64,000 nucleotides of DNA, from contig NZ_BJKN01000003.1 of assembly GCF_006538365.1 (NCBI RefSeq), positions 186,432 to 250,431 of the forward strand. Reading direction: 5' to 3'. A model generated the notes under the pieces. That model had not been told where the DNA came from. It saw nothing but the letters and a program-made list of their open reading frames with translations, and made no database searches. Source of the DNA: Moorella sp. E308F. GTDB lineage: Bacteria; Bacillota; DSM-521; Neomoorellales; Neomoorellaceae. The position numbers and the translations under genes were made by a program. This document shows positions 1 to 11,258 of this stretch, piece by piece; the stretch's first letter is position 1, and every line of letters starts with the position of its first letter.

Positions 1-2
1 GC

Positions 3-527
3 TTTACCCTGGTAGGCTCGGCTACCCGGGAGGGGCAGAGCCTTATTGCCGTTGTTCTCGACGAGCCCAGTGCCCGGGCGGCCGAGGAGGACGTGGCTGC
101 CCTCCTGGACTACGGCTTTAAGGAGTTTCGTTCTTTTCAGCTGGTCCGGCAGGGTGAGATAGTAGCCGTAGTGGACACGGGCAACGGAAAAAAGATAGAA
201 CTGGCCGCCGCCGGTGACCTGGCTGTAGTCCGCAAAAATGATAACAGCAGCCCCCCTACCGGCCAGCTGGAGTTATCTTCCCTGAAAGGGCCTCTACCTG
301 CAGGTAAGCGAGTAGGGGAGATGGTTTTCCGGCAGGATGGGGAAGTAATAGGCCGCGTCGATATCATCAACCGCCAGCCCATCCCGGCCCGTTCCCTTAG
401 CCTCAGCGATTGGTGGCTGCGGCTGAGTCTGGTAATGGGGGCGTTCTTCCTTTTATACCGCCAGGCGCAGGTTAAGCGGCAGCGCCGGCGGGTCTTCCGG
501 AGCCGGGTTTTCAGCGATTACCCCTGA
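3..527 (+). CDS. D-alanyl-D-alanine carboxypeptidase (PBP5-type), C-terminal part, cut by window edge
   Basis: The frame is open from the first bases of the window and ends at TGA, so the start lies upstream. The visible 174 residues begin with the end of the serine peptidase S11 domain (TLVGSATREGQ, then VVLDEP), followed by a beta-rich PBP5_C-like domain. Near the end come one membrane-spanning segment (about WLRLSLVMGAFFLLY) and a very basic tail (KRQRRRVFRSR), the usual C-terminal anchor of these peptidoglycan-trimming enzymes. By family it removes the terminal D-Ala of pentapeptide stems outside the membrane. Catalytic SxxK and SxN motifs are outside the window, so activity cannot be judged. 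It could be a DacB- or DacF-type paralogue. Confidence 0.8.
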   Translation, partial: FTLVGSATREGQSLIAVVLDEPSARAAEEDVAALLDYGFKEFRSFQLVRQGEIVAVVDTGNGKKIELAAAGDLAVVRKNDNSSPPTGQLELSSLKGPLPAGKRVGEMVFRQDGEVIGRVDIINRQPIPARSLSLSDWWLRLSLVMGAFFLLYRQAQVKRQRRRVFRSRVFSDYP

Positions 528-587
528 GCCCATTAAGGCCGCCCGGCCGCAGCCAGCCCCTGCTGGACGTACTGCTACCCGGACATA

Positions 588-2006
588 TCAGGAGAGGAAG
601 TTGCTTCCGGGCCGGATAGCCAGGGGAATGCCCAGGGCTCTGGCCGATACCGGGTTCAGGGCAGCCAGGTCGGTCTTGTTGACCTGGCGGACGGATTTCT
701 TGCCCAGGGCCCGCACTCCTTCCATGATCTCGGCGTTGCACGCCCGTAAAAAATTGGCCAGATTATGGGCCGCCTTGTCTACATCCAGCCGGTCCTGATA
801 GCGCCCCCGGGCAAAAACCACCTCGACCGGAGGTTCCCAGGGCATGGCTTTCAAGACCTGGGTGTGGGTGAGGGCGAAGAGGGCGATGGTACCGATATAT
901 ACGGCGTCAGCCCCCAGGGCCAGGATTTTTAAAAAGTCGCCCGGGGTAACCAGCCCACCGCCGGCGATGAGGCTTACTTTGTCTTTTACCCCCTGTTTTT
1001 TTAGAAAAGTGGCCGCGCGGTTGACGGCGTAAACCGTGGGCACGCCAAAGTCATCCTGGACGATGGGCGGTGAGCCCTTGCTGGCCGCCCCGGCTCCATC
1101 GATGGCAATAAAGTCGACGCCTGCTTCCAGGAGGATGGCCAGGTCCTGCTCCAGGTCGTTGCCGGCACCGATTTTAGCGCCGATGGGGACACCGCCGGTC
1201 AGGTGGCGTAACCTGGTGACCAGGGGCGGCAGGTCTTTTTGCGGATCTTTAATGCCGGGCATACGGGCATGGGTAACAGCCGCCTGGCCGGGCTTGAGCC
1301 CCAGGAGGCGGTGTCCCCGGGGAGGTATCTCTTCATAATTGCTGCTGTGGCCCAGGCCGCCGATGGCTGCCTGGCCGAACTGGACCTCTATCATATCGGC
1401 CTGTTTTAGTATGTCCGGGTGATGATTCCAGCCGCCGCGGGTGTACTGGAGGATGAGGTGTCTGGCAGCCTCTCTCTCGGAAGGCAAGAAAGGCCCTTCC
1501 CCGGTATTGGTGGCTGTACCGGCCAGGCTGGCCCCCCTGGCCAGGGCTATCTTGGCCTTTTCGCTTAAGGCCAGCCCGTAGGCCATGCCGGAAACGATGA
1601 TGGGCATGCTTATTTTCAGGGGCCTGGCCGCCCGGGGCCCCAGGGTTACCTTTGTATCAACGGGAACGTTTTCCTCAACAGGAAGCCTGGCCAGCTGCGC
1701 CAGGTTAAAAATGAGGCCGTCCGTACCGGGGGAACGCCAGGGGCTGCCGAAAGGACGGTGGATGAGCTTCCCCTGCTGGGCGCGCAAATTGGTCTCCACA
1801 ATTTTCTGGAGACCGGTACGGGCGGCGGCCGAGACAAACTCCCAGAAATTTTCCTCATACGGATCGGTCATCACGATTTTAAGAAAAGAATCGTGCAGGC
1901 GGTTCAGGAGGGGACGGCTGAAAAGCCATAGCCCCAAAAAGGTGAGGCCCGCCGAACCCAGGGCCACTTTCCAGAGATCGGTACTTCCGGCTTTTCTATT
2001 ACCCAT
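588..2006 (-). CDS. FMN-binding glutamate synthase family protein
   Basis: A 472-residue protein with an N-terminal membrane-anchor-like helix (about residues 14-32). It then has a TIM-barrel domain like the FMN/glutamate-synthase domain of GltB (PIIVSGMAYG, GAKIGAGND, IDGAGAASKGSP, IAGGGLVTPGD, LGADAVYIGT). The glutaminase and FAD/NADPH parts of true glutamate synthase are absent, so the reaction is uncertain. Such stand-alone proteins are common in anaerobes and archaea and are only named by domain. It converges with the carboxypeptidase gene and starts opposite to splB. An ATG start directly precedes MGNRKAG. Confidence 0.85.
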   Translation of the reverse strand: MGNRKAGSTDLWKVALGSAGLTFLGLWLFSRPLLNRLHDSFLKIVMTDPYEENFWEFVSAAARTGLQKIVETNLRAQQGKLIHRPFGSPWRSPGTDGLIFNLAQLARLPVEENVPVDTKVTLGPRAARPLKISMPIIVSGMAYGLALSEKAKIALARGASLAGTATNTGEGPFLPSEREAARHLILQYTRGGWNHHPDILKQADMIEVQFGQAAIGGLGHSSNYEEIPPRGHRLLGLKPGQAAVTHARMPGIKDPQKDLPPLVTRLRHLTGGVPIGAKIGAGNDLEQDLAILLEAGVDFIAIDGAGAASKGSPPIVQDDFGVPTVYAVNRAATFLKKQGVKDKVSLIAGGGLVTPGDFLKILALGADAVYIGTIALFALTHTQVLKAMPWEPPVEVVFARGRYQDRLDVDKAAHNLANFLRACNAEIMEGVRALGKKSVRQVNKTDLAALNPVSARALGIPLAIRPGSNFLS

Positions 2007-2117
2007 CTGACGCTCCGTTCCCTTGTGGATAATGTATTATCAGTATCTCCTTAAAGGCGAAAAATATATTCTCCGCTCATTACCGCGCCTGGAACTGGAC
2101 AGACTAGGGCCAGGCAG

Positions 2118-3149
2118 GTGATAAAAACGAGCGCGGATATCAAACGGGTTGTTTTTGAGCCGGCAGCCCTCAATTATCCCCTGGGTAAAAAACTATATCA
2201 TGCTTTCCGTCAAAAAGGGCTCGAGATACTCTTTACTCCATCCCACAACCGGGTAACCTGCGTCCCGGGTAGATCAGTGCAAGAAAGTTTCATGGAAGCC
2301 AAACGAACCCTGGTGGTGGGGGTAAGACGAAGCAGGCATTTAGAAACCTGCAAACCTTCGGCCCACTACCAGTTGCCCCTGGCTACCAGCTGCCCGGCCA
2401 TGTGTGAGTACTGTTACCTGTTTACTCATTTTGGACGCAGGCCTTACCAGAGAGTTTATGTAAATCTGAGCGAGATTCTGGAACTGGCCGGGGAATATAT
2501 TGAGCGCAGAAAACCAGAGGTTACGGTTTTTGAAGCGGCAGCTACTTCAGACCCCCTTCCGGTAGAAAAATATACCGGTAACCTGGCCCGTACCATTGAA
2601 TTTATGGGTAATCAACCCCTGGGACGCTTGCGCGTTGTCACCAAATTTACCGATGTAGCCAACCTTTTGGGATTAGACCACCGGGGTCATACCCGCTTTC
2701 GTTTTAGTATTAACGCCGCAAATATAATTAAGCGTTTTGAGCATGGTACGCCGCCGCTGGCAGAGCGGCTGGCAGCAGCCCTTAAAATTGTAAAGGCCGG
2801 TTACCTTCCGGGTTTTATCATAGCCCCCATTTTTTACCTGGACGGCTGGCAAGAGCAATACCGGGCTCTTTTTCAAGAAATTGCCCGGCAACCTTTATTG
2901 GCAGAACAAAACGATCTGACCCTGGAATTGATAACCCATCGCTTCACAAAAAAGGCGAAGACCACGATAGAAACTTTATTTCCAAAGACAGAATTACCTC
3001 TCGATGAAGAGAACCGTACTTTCAAATACGGCCAGTTCGGTTACGGTAAATATGTTTACCCCGCCAAGGTAAAAACAGAGATTGAGTCGTTTTTTAAAGA
3101 GATAGTAGCTGCCTATCTACCCCGGGCGACTATTGAATACTTTATATAG
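2118..3149 (+). CDS. splB: Spore photoproduct lyase-like radical SAM protein
   Basis: 343 residues, the usual SplB length. The radical-SAM cluster motif CPAMCEYC sits at residues 92-99 and is flanked by two tyrosines in the pattern Y-C-Y (98-100), as in known SplB. The family uses a 5'-deoxyadenosyl radical to revert the thymine dimer of UV-treated spore DNA. The later motif reads EAAATSD (139-145). From memory, characterised SplB proteins read ..ACTSD there, with the cysteine acting as hydrogen donor, so the donor appears replaced by Ala142. Start is GTG. The base composition looks more AT-rich than the flanking genes. It stands alone, divergent from the upstream gene. It may be a functional variant or paralogue rather than the main repair enzyme. 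Confidence 0.85.
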   Translation: MIKTSADIKRVVFEPAALNYPLGKKLYHAFRQKGLEILFTPSHNRVTCVPGRSVQESFMEAKRTLVVGVRRSRHLETCKPSAHYQLPLATSCPAMCEYCYLFTHFGRRPYQRVYVNLSEILELAGEYIERRKPEVTVFEAAATSDPLPVEKYTGNLARTIEFMGNQPLGRLRVVTKFTDVANLLGLDHRGHTRFRFSINAANIIKRFEHGTPPLAERLAAALKIVKAGYLPGFIIAPIFYLDGWQEQYRALFQEIARQPLLAEQNDLTLELITHRFTKKAKTTIETLFPKTELPLDEENRTFKYGQFGYGKYVYPAKVKTEIESFFKEIVAAYLPRATIEYFI

Positions 3150-3163
3150 CTATGATTATTAGT

Positions 3164-3967
3164 TTACAAGGCGCGTATTTTTACTCCCCGGGCGAGGTCT
3201 GCGCCGGTTAAATTATAAAGCGTATCCAGGAGGGCTACCTGGAAGCTGGCCGGCCCCTGGCTAACTGCCGCCGCCCTTTCAGCCGCCAGCCCATAATAGG
3301 CGAGGGCCGCGGTACTGGCCGTTACACCATCATCTTCCACGGCCCGGAAAGCGGCGATTATCGCGGTGGCAGAACAGCCGGTACCGGTAACAAGAGTCAG
3401 CAGCGGGTGCCCGTTGTCCACTGCCAGCAAGCGTTCCCCGTCACTGATGTAATCGGTGGCTCCCGTAACCGCTACCACAGTATTTAAATCCCTGGCTACT
3501 TGCTTGACCATGTCTGCCACCTGGGCAGGAGCCCCTGCGGCATCTACTCCTTTTGTATGCCCGCCAAAACCACCTATGCTGGCTATCTCCGAGGCATTGC
3601 CGCGCAGGATATCGATATGCAGTTCCTTGATAATTTTTTGCGCCGTCCGGGTGCGGAAAGGCGTTGCCCCGGCTCCTACAGGATCGAAAATTACAGGGAT
3701 ACCGGCCTTATTGGCTGCTTTACCCGCCAGGAGCATGGCTTCTACTACCTCTCCCGTCAAGGTTCCCATATTCAGTACTACCGCCTGGGCCAGGCGGGCC
3801 ATATCAGCTACTTCTTCCCCGGCATAGGCCATGACCGGCGAGGCGCCAACCGCCAGCGTAACATTAGCCGTAAGATTAGTTACAACTAAATTGGTAATAT
3901 GATGTACTAACGGCCGTTGTTCATATACCCTTTGCCGTCTCGAAGCCACCTGTTCTCCCCAGTTCAT
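3164..3967 (-). CDS. thiM: Hydroxyethylthiazole kinase
   Basis: 267 residues, full length for ThiM of the ribokinase-like fold. Visible motifs are VIFDPVGAGATPFR, AVTGATDYISDG and the catalytic glycine-rich anion hole LVTGTGCSATAI. It phosphorylates 4-methyl-5-(2-hydroxyethyl)thiazole, the salvage route to the thiazole half of thiamine. ATG is preceded on its strand by AAGGAAGGG. It is a single gene here. The thiC gene for the pyrimidine half lies about 2.8 kb away on the other strand. I see no TPP riboswitch in the short space upstream of thiM. Confidence 0.93.
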   Translation of the reverse strand: MNWGEQVASRRQRVYEQRPLVHHITNLVVTNLTANVTLAVGASPVMAYAGEEVADMARLAQAVVLNMGTLTGEVVEAMLLAGKAANKAGIPVIFDPVGAGATPFRTRTAQKIIKELHIDILRGNASEIASIGGFGGHTKGVDAAGAPAQVADMVKQVARDLNTVVAVTGATDYISDGERLLAVDNGHPLLTLVTGTGCSATAIIAAFRAVEDDGVTASTAALAYYGLAAERAAAVSQGPASFQVALLDTLYNLTGADLARGVKIRAL

Positions 3968-4043
3968 AATACCCTTCCTTTCAAGGAACTTTTTACCTTG
4001 TTGAACTTTAGTATACCATAAAGTTCAAGCAATGGAACGATAA

Positions 4044-6482
<2,439 letters not shown>

Positions 6483-6606
6483 CGGTATTTACCTGGTTGC
6501 TAAAAAGAACCATGGAGTGCAGAAGGAAATAGTTAACTAAGGGCGAATATTTTATTGCAGCACCCTATCTTACCTGGTGCACAGGCAATAGCTGGAAAAC
6601 TGCATA

Positions 6607-6700
6607 CTCACCCCGGGGGTGCCCGTGAGGGCTGAGAGGTGCTAACCGTGCACTAACCCTTGGAACCTGATCTGGGTCATACCAGCGTAGGGAAGTGGGG
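6607..6700 (+). promoter_or_regulatory. TPP riboswitch (THI element)
   Basis: The leader of thiC carries the hallmark segments of the thiamine-pyrophosphate aptamer in order: GGGGTGCC, GGGCTGAGAG, ACCCTTGGAACCTGATCTGG, then ATACCAGCGTAGGGAAGTGG. Spacing fits a normal aptamer. An intrinsic terminator starts 19 bases downstream, which points to transcription termination when TPP is bound. Confidence 0.96.
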
Positions 6701-6718
6701 TCAAAGGTATGTCAAGAT

Positions 6719-6743
6719 CACCTGCTTGCCGCAGGTGTTTTTT
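6719..6743 (+). terminator. Riboswitch-controlled intrinsic terminator
   Basis: CACCTGC-TTGCC-GCAGGTG followed by six T residues forms a compact hairpin with U tract between the TPP aptamer and the thiC ribosome-binding site. It is the expected expression platform. Confidence 0.9.
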
Positions 6744-6765
6744 ATTAAAAAGGGGGTAAACGCAA

Positions 6766-8064
6766 ATGACGCAAATAGAGGCGGCCCGGGTGGGACAGGT
6801 AACGCGGGCCATGGAAAAGGTGGCGGCAAAGGAAGGCATCCGGGTAGAAGACCTGATGGCGGCGGTGGCGGCCGGCCGGGTGGTGATCCCGGCCAATAAA
6901 AATCACCGCAACCTGGAACCCTGCGGCATTGGCAAAGGTTTAAGGACCAAGGTCAATGCCAACCTGGGGACTTCCACGGCCTACCCGGATATTGAGCCGG
7001 AACTGGAAAAGCTTAGAGAAGCCCTGGACGCCGGGGCCGATGCCGTCATGGACTTAAGCACCGGCGGCGATATCGATGCGTGCCGGCGCCAGATTATTGC
7101 CCATTCCCCGGTTGCCGTCGGCACGGTGCCCATCTACCAGGCCACGGTGGAGGCCCAGGAAAAATACGGTGCCCTGGTGGAGATGACCGCCGAGGACTTA
7201 TTTAGAGTAATCGAAAAGCAGGCTGAAGACGGGGTGGACTTCATCACCGTCCACTGCGGCGTTACCCTGGAAGTAGTAGACCGCCTGCGGCGGGAGGGGC
7301 GCCTGGCTGACATTGTCAGCCGGGGTGGTTCTTTCCTGACAGGGTGGATGCTGCACCATGGGGAGGAGAATCCCCTCTATGCCCAGTACGACCGCCTGCT
7401 GGAGATCGCCCGCCGTTATGATGTCACCTTGAGCCTGGGCGACGGCCTCCGGCCCGGCTGCCTGGCCGATGCTACTGACCGGGCCCAGATCCAGGAATTG
7501 ATTATTCTGGGTGAACTGGTAGACCGGGCCCGCGAAGCTGGCGTCCAGGCCATGGTCGAGGGGCCGGGACACGTGCCCTTAAACCAGGTGCAGGCCAACA
7601 TCCTGCTGGAGAAGAGGCTGTGCCATGAGGCGCCCTTTTATGTCCTCGGTCCCCTGGTAACCGATGTCGCCCCGGGCTACGATCATATAACGGCGGCTAT
7701 TGGCGGTGCCCTGGCAGCAGCGGCGGGAGCGGACTTCATCTGTTATGTTACCCCGGCCGAGCACCTGGGCCTCCCCACCCTGGCTGACGTGCGGGAAGGG
7801 GTAATTGCCGCCCGTATTGCCGGTCATGCTGCCGACCTGGTCAAGGGTATTTCCGGGGCCTGGGAATGGGACCGGGAGATGGCCCGCGCCCGAAAAGCCC
7901 TGGATTGGGAGCGCCAGCTGGAGCTAGCCATTGACCCCAAAAAGGCGCGGCAGTACCGCCAGAACCGCAACGAAGCTGCCGCCGTTACCTGTTCTATGTG
8001 CGGCGATTTTTGTGCCATGCGCCTGGTGGGGGAGTACCTGGGCAAGCCGGTAGAAAAGTGCTAA
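6766..8064 (+). CDS. thiC: Phosphomethylpyrimidine synthase
   Basis: 432 residues, typical of the shorter ThiC proteins of anaerobes. It converts aminoimidazole ribotide to HMP phosphate, the pyrimidine half of thiamine, by radical SAM chemistry. The C-terminal cluster motif is visible as [10 protein letters not shown] (CxxCxxxxC, about residues 408-416). [12 protein letters not shown] and [11 protein letters not shown] are family blocks. AAAGGGGG precedes the ATG. It is under the TPP riboswitch and sits between comEC and holA, so it interrupts the usual order there. Confidence 0.97.
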   Translation: MTQIEAARVGQVTRAMEKVAAKEGIRVEDLMAAVAAGRVVIPANKNHRNLEPCGIGKGLRTKVNANLGTSTAYPDIEPELEKLREALDAGADAVMDLSTGGDIDACRRQIIAHSPVAVGTVPIYQATVEAQEKYGALVEMTAEDLFRVIEKQAEDGVDFITVHCGVTLEVVDRLRREGRLADIVSRGGSFLTGWMLHHGEENPLYAQYDRLLEIARRYDVTLSLGDGLRPGCLADATDRAQIQELIILGELVDRAREAGVQAMVEGPGHVPLNQVQANILLEKRLCHEAPFYVLGPLVTDVAPGYDHITAAIGGALAAAAGADFICYVTPAEHLGLPTLADVREGVIAARIAGHAADLVKGISGAWEWDREMARARKALDWERQLELAIDPKKARQYRQNRNEAAAVTCSMCGDFCAMRLVGEYLGKPVEKC

Positions 8065-8070
8065 AATGAA

Positions 8071-8114
8071 GGGAGAACCTTTTGGGGGCCAGCGCCCCTA
8101 GCAAAGGTTCCCCC
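8071..8114 (+). terminator. Strong hairpin after thiC
   Basis: GGGAGAACCTTT pairs with AAAGGTTCCCCC around an inner GGGGC..GCCCC stem. There is no long T tract, so it may be a weak terminator, or a processing or stabilising hairpin between thiC and holA. Confidence 0.5.
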
Positions 8115-8145
8115 ATAGGGACTCGTGCCAGGGAGGACTTATCAT

Positions 8146-9141
8146 TTGGACTGGCAGGAACTGGACAGGGAACTGGAACAAGGTAAGATAGCCCCGGTAT
8201 ATCTCTTTTATGGTAACGAAAGTTATCTCCTGGAACGGGCTTTAAAAACCCTCCAGGAAAAACTGGTCCCGGGGGAAGTAGCGGCCTTTGATTACCAGGA
8301 ATTGGACGGCCGGGAGCTGACAGCCGGAACGATAGTCCTCGTGGCCGCTACCCTGCCGGCCCTGGCGCCCAGACGGCTGGTGGTAGTAAAAGATCCAGCC
8401 CCGGAAATATTGCAGGCCGGGGCGGGAGAACTCTTGGCCTATCTGGAAAACCCGGCTCCGACAACCTGCCTGATCCTGGCAGTTAATGGTAGTATTGACA
8501 AACGCTTAAAGCTTGTCAGGCTAATCCAGCAGACCGGCCGGGTGGTAGAATTTTTACCCCTTAAGGCGGCGGACTTGGAAAAATGGCTGCAGCGTGAGGC
8601 CCGCGAGGAGGGTTATATATTACCTCCGGCGGCAGCCCGGGCCCTGGTCCAGGCCAGCGGGGGAGACCTGCGCCTGGCCATGAATGAATTATATAAAGTA
8701 ATGACCTTTACCGGGCAGCCGGGTACCATTACACCGGCAGATGTTGAGGTCCTGGTGCCGGCCGCGGCTGCGCAAACCACAATTTTCCAGTTAGTAGACG
8801 CCCTGGGGAACCGCAATGCCGCCCTGGCCATCAGCTCCCTGCGCCGACTGCTGGAAAAAGGCGAAGCCCCGTTAGGTATCCTGGCTATGCTGGCCCGGCA
8901 GCTGCGGCTAATTTACCAGTATCACCTGGCGGCGGATAAACGCGCGCTGGCCGCCAGGCTGGGAGTAAGGCCCTTTGTCGTGCAGAAAGTTGCTGCCCAG
9001 GCCCGCAATTTTTCCCTGTCTGCTGCCGCGCGGGCCCTGGAGGAATTATTAAAGGTAGATACCGGAATCAAAACCGGGCAGGGCGGAGCCGGTTCCCTGC
9101 TGGAAAAAGCCATCTGGACTATTATTAAAGGGGAGCATTAA
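8146..9141 (+). CDS. holA: DNA polymerase III subunit delta
   Basis: About 331 residues matching HolA: an N-terminal AAA-like fold beginning PVYLFYGNESYLLERAL, a middle KAADLEKWLQREA segment and the C-terminal clamp-loader helical domain (IFQLVDALGNRNAALAI). Delta opens the beta clamp during loading. The frame also allows GTG 8125, but TTG 8146 has a GGGAGG site 9 bases upstream and gives the normal N-terminus, so I chose it. It follows comEC (with thiC between) and precedes rpsT, as in other Firmicutes. Confidence 0.92.
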   Translation: MDWQELDRELEQGKIAPVYLFYGNESYLLERALKTLQEKLVPGEVAAFDYQELDGRELTAGTIVLVAATLPALAPRRLVVVKDPAPEILQAGAGELLAYLENPAPTTCLILAVNGSIDKRLKLVRLIQQTGRVVEFLPLKAADLEKWLQREAREEGYILPPAAARALVQASGGDLRLAMNELYKVMTFTGQPGTITPADVEVLVPAAAAQTTIFQLVDALGNRNAALAISSLRRLLEKGEAPLGILAMLARQLRLIYQYHLAADKRALAARLGVRPFVVQKVAAQARNFSLSAAARALEELLKVDTGIKTGQGGAGSLLEKAIWTIIKGEH

Positions 9142-9154
9142 TGCTCCCCCAGCT

Positions 9155-9358
9155 TTACTCTTCACCAGCGGGTCGCTTCTGGTCCCTTCCCCGGACTGCT
9201 CCGGCAGTACCCCTGGCAGTACCGGGTGTATTAGTACCGGGGGTCGCAATTTCGGTACCAAATTCATAGGCGGTACCGCGGGTACCTTCGGTAGCAAGGC
9301 CCTTCCGGGTGGCTTCTTTTTCCGGGCGCTCTTTGGCGGCACCAGGTTTTTCCGGCAT
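9155..9358 (-). CDS. Small Thr/Gly/Glu-rich protein, candidate gamma-type small acid-soluble spore protein
   Basis: 67 residues, low complexity, rich in T, G, E, A, K and R, with no predicted membrane segment. The ATG is preceded by GGGAGGGAC on its strand. The central YEFGTEIA resembles the site cut by the germination protease GPR in spore SASPs (pattern like TEFASE/TEFATE). Length and composition fit a gamma-type SASP, and it sits next to the sporulation gene spoIIP and to rpsT, where gpr lies in several Firmicutes. The identity is inference from one short motif; otherwise hypothetical. Confidence 0.55.
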   Translation of the reverse strand: MPEKPGAAKERPEKEATRKGLATEGTRGTAYEFGTEIATPGTNTPGTARGTAGAVRGRDQKRPAGEE

Positions 9359-9460
9359 AAATTAAAGTCCCTCCCTTCTTAAAGCCTGTTTTTATTATGG
9401 CATGTTGAAGGGGGGAAAATACCGGCCTGCAACTGGGACCATTCCCTTATGCTGTCAAAT

Positions 9461-9487
9461 TAAAAACCCCCTGTATAGGCGGGGGTT
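9461..9487 (-). terminator. Intrinsic terminator of rpsT
   Basis: On the minus strand AACCCCCGCC-TATAC-AGGGGGTT is followed by a T-rich run, placed just after the rpsT stop codon. Confidence 0.85.
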
Positions 9488-9512
9488 ATGCTGCTCAAAT
9501 TAAGCCGTAGGA

Positions 9513-9776
9513 TTAAGCAGATGTTTTGTTAAACAGGCGCTGTAGTCTTGATTTTTTCCGGGCGGCAGTGTTAGGGTGGAGAACGCCTTTGGTAACGGCT
9601 TTGTCGATGGTGCGAATGGCCTGGCGCAGTTTTTCAGCAGCGGTACTATCTCCCTGTTCCAGGGAGGCCCGGAATTTTTTGATGGCCGTTTTCACGCGGG
9701 ATTTGACGGCCTTGTTGCGTTCGGTACGAATGCGGGTCAGCTCTACGCGTTTGATGGCCGACTTAATGTTGGGCAT
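9513..9776 (-). CDS. rpsT: 30S ribosomal protein S20
   Basis: 87 residues, very basic, with the S20 signature MPNIKSAIKRVELTRIR at the N-terminus and HPNTAARKKSRLQRLFN near the end. It binds 16S rRNA as an early assembly protein. A GGGAGGTGAG site precedes the ATG. It is transcribed opposite to holA, with its own terminator. Confidence 0.98.
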   Translation of the reverse strand: MPNIKSAIKRVELTRIRTERNKAVKSRVKTAIKKFRASLEQGDSTAAEKLRQAIRTIDKAVTKGVLHPNTAARKKSRLQRLFNKTSA

Positions 9777-9828
9777 CCCAGCTCACCTCCCGCCTTATTT
9801 TATCATGGCAACCTGGTAAAAGCAATAT

Positions 9829-10908
9829 TTAACCAGATTGAGCCGGGTTTTCCCGCCGTAGCTCTTCGATAACTGCGGCCAGAACCCTGGCGACCAGGCG
9901 GGCGGAACGTTCAGCTTCTTCCAGGGTATTATTATCGCTGCCGATTTCGAAGAGCAGGGCACGGGGCAGGAGGTGCTGGTTGTAGCGTCCTTCCTGGACC
10001 CGGACACCCAGGCATAAACCGGGATAAAATTCGTCCATTTTTTTCGCCACCCGCTGGGCAAAGGCTTCATTCTGGCGCCAGTTGGGGTGTTCCAGGCGGG
10101 CATTGCTGCCTACGATAATGAGCACCTGGGCGACTTTCTGGTTGTTGATTTCCACTACCGGTGGTGCCGGCAGGCCGGCGTTGCGGTGGATATCCAGGGC
10201 TACCAGGACGGAAGGGTTTTCCGCCAGCATTCTTTTCAGGGTTTTTTCGGAATTGGCATAGGACCTGGTGAAGTCGGGATAATCGTGGATGGTAGTTGAA
10301 CGTACTACCGGGACACCGTAGTCTTTACTTAAAGCTTCGGCCAGGACCGCCGCCACCTGGCTGACGCCGCCGTTTTTCCCGGGAAATTTAGCCTGTCCCT
10401 CACTCGGCTGGTAGGATTCCGCATTGTGGGTGTTGTATATAGCTACCAGGGGGTTTCCGGCGCTGGGGAGCTCCATTTCTGATGGCGCTGGCGGTACACT
10501 TTCCTCCGGCAGGGGCTGGGGTAATACATACTCTTCTTCGGTGGTTAAGAGGCGTGTTGATTCAGCGCTACCGGGGAAAACTACCAGGGGTGAGGCCAGG
10601 ACCTGGACGGCAGCCGCCAGGGCTTCACTGGAATTATCCTGCGGGCTGCTGGCCGCGCGTAAAGCAAGGGTCGGCAGGCCCTCGCTTAAAATGCCTTCCA
10701 GCAGGGGCAGTGGTAACCAGGCAGAATAACCGGGTACTCCCAGGGATAGCTGGCGGCCGGCTTTAATCAAACGCCAGGTACCGGTAGCCAGGGAAAAAAT
10801 AACCACCACTGCCACGAGAACTTTTACCAGGCGGGATAGAAAGAGTCTGGCCTGCCAGCGGGTAATAACGTGAATCCGCAACCTTTCCGCCCCCTTGCTG
10901 GTAGCCAT
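9829..10908 (-). CDS. spoIIP: Stage II sporulation protein P
   Basis: 359 residues. An N-terminal transmembrane helix (about 27-48, VKVLVAVVVIFSLATG) precedes a linker and the SpoIIP amidase/endopeptidase domain with VAIYNTHNAESYQP, LDIHRNAGLP and LLFEIGSDNNTLEEAERSA. It degrades septal peptidoglycan with SpoIID and SpoIIM during engulfment of the forespore. The histidines of THNAE and DIHRN and the glutamate of FEIGS are the expected zinc and catalytic residues. It lies near rpsT as in Bacillus, though gpr is not next to it here. Confidence 0.93.
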   Translation of the reverse strand: MATSKGAERLRIHVITRWQARLFLSRLVKVLVAVVVIFSLATGTWRLIKAGRQLSLGVPGYSAWLPLPLLEGILSEGLPTLALRAASSPQDNSSEALAAAVQVLASPLVVFPGSAESTRLLTTEEEYVLPQPLPEESVPPAPSEMELPSAGNPLVAIYNTHNAESYQPSEGQAKFPGKNGGVSQVAAVLAEALSKDYGVPVVRSTTIHDYPDFTRSYANSEKTLKRMLAENPSVLVALDIHRNAGLPAPPVVEINNQKVAQVLIIVGSNARLEHPNWRQNEAFAQRVAKKMDEFYPGLCLGVRVQEGRYNQHLLPRALLFEIGSDNNTLEEAERSARLVARVLAAVIEELRRENPAQSG

Positions 10909-10968
10909 TTTATTCCTCCGCGGGATAATTTAGACCTGGGGAGGGACCACGAGGGGCAATGTTTAGGA

Positions 10969-11251
10969 GCCCCTCATGGCGGTACGCTGCCACCAGCGAG
11001 GGAATGAAAAATGCCTGGCTGGCATTTGTCGGAAGCGAGCGACTTGGCCCGAGTGGCGAAGCGGCCCAGGCGAAGCTGAGGAGCGAGGGCGGGGCCGAGG
11101 ACAGGATGTCCGAGGCCGGATTCTAAAGGCAAGGACGCCGAATAGGCCGGGAACCCCGCCCGAGCCCGAGGCTGAGCCGTAGGCCGCTCCACAAGGGCCA
11201 TGGAGCGAGCGTGACAATGCCAGCCTGCGATAGAGTTATTTCCGGAGGAGG
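10969..11251 (+). repeat. Large structured repeat, copy A (upstream of larB)
   Basis: Fills the whole divergent space between spoIIP and larB. It begins with a hairpin TGGCGG-TACG-CTGCCA followed by CCAGC. It then has a long stem GGCTGGCATTTGTC (11017-11030) pairing with GACAATGCCAGCC (11213-11225), enclosing about 180 bases with GAGCGAGCG near both ends. Inside, GGGCGGGG pairs with CCCCGCCC around GGCCGAGGAC..GTCCGAGGCC. The right end TTATTTCCGGAGGAGG contains the larB ribosome-binding site. Homologous to copies B, C and D; this copy lacks the nested palindrome. Confidence 0.85.
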
Positions 11252-11258
11252 CTGAGCA

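Noticed and set aside
8125-8145. GTG 8125 as start of holA
   Set aside because: It precedes the GGGAGG site that ideally serves TTG 8146; translating through it adds non-family residues.
9049-9342. 97-codon minus frame overlapping the SASP-like gene and holA end
   Set aside because: No ribosome-binding site, overlaps holA coding sequence; the 67-codon frame has the better site and the spore-protein motif.
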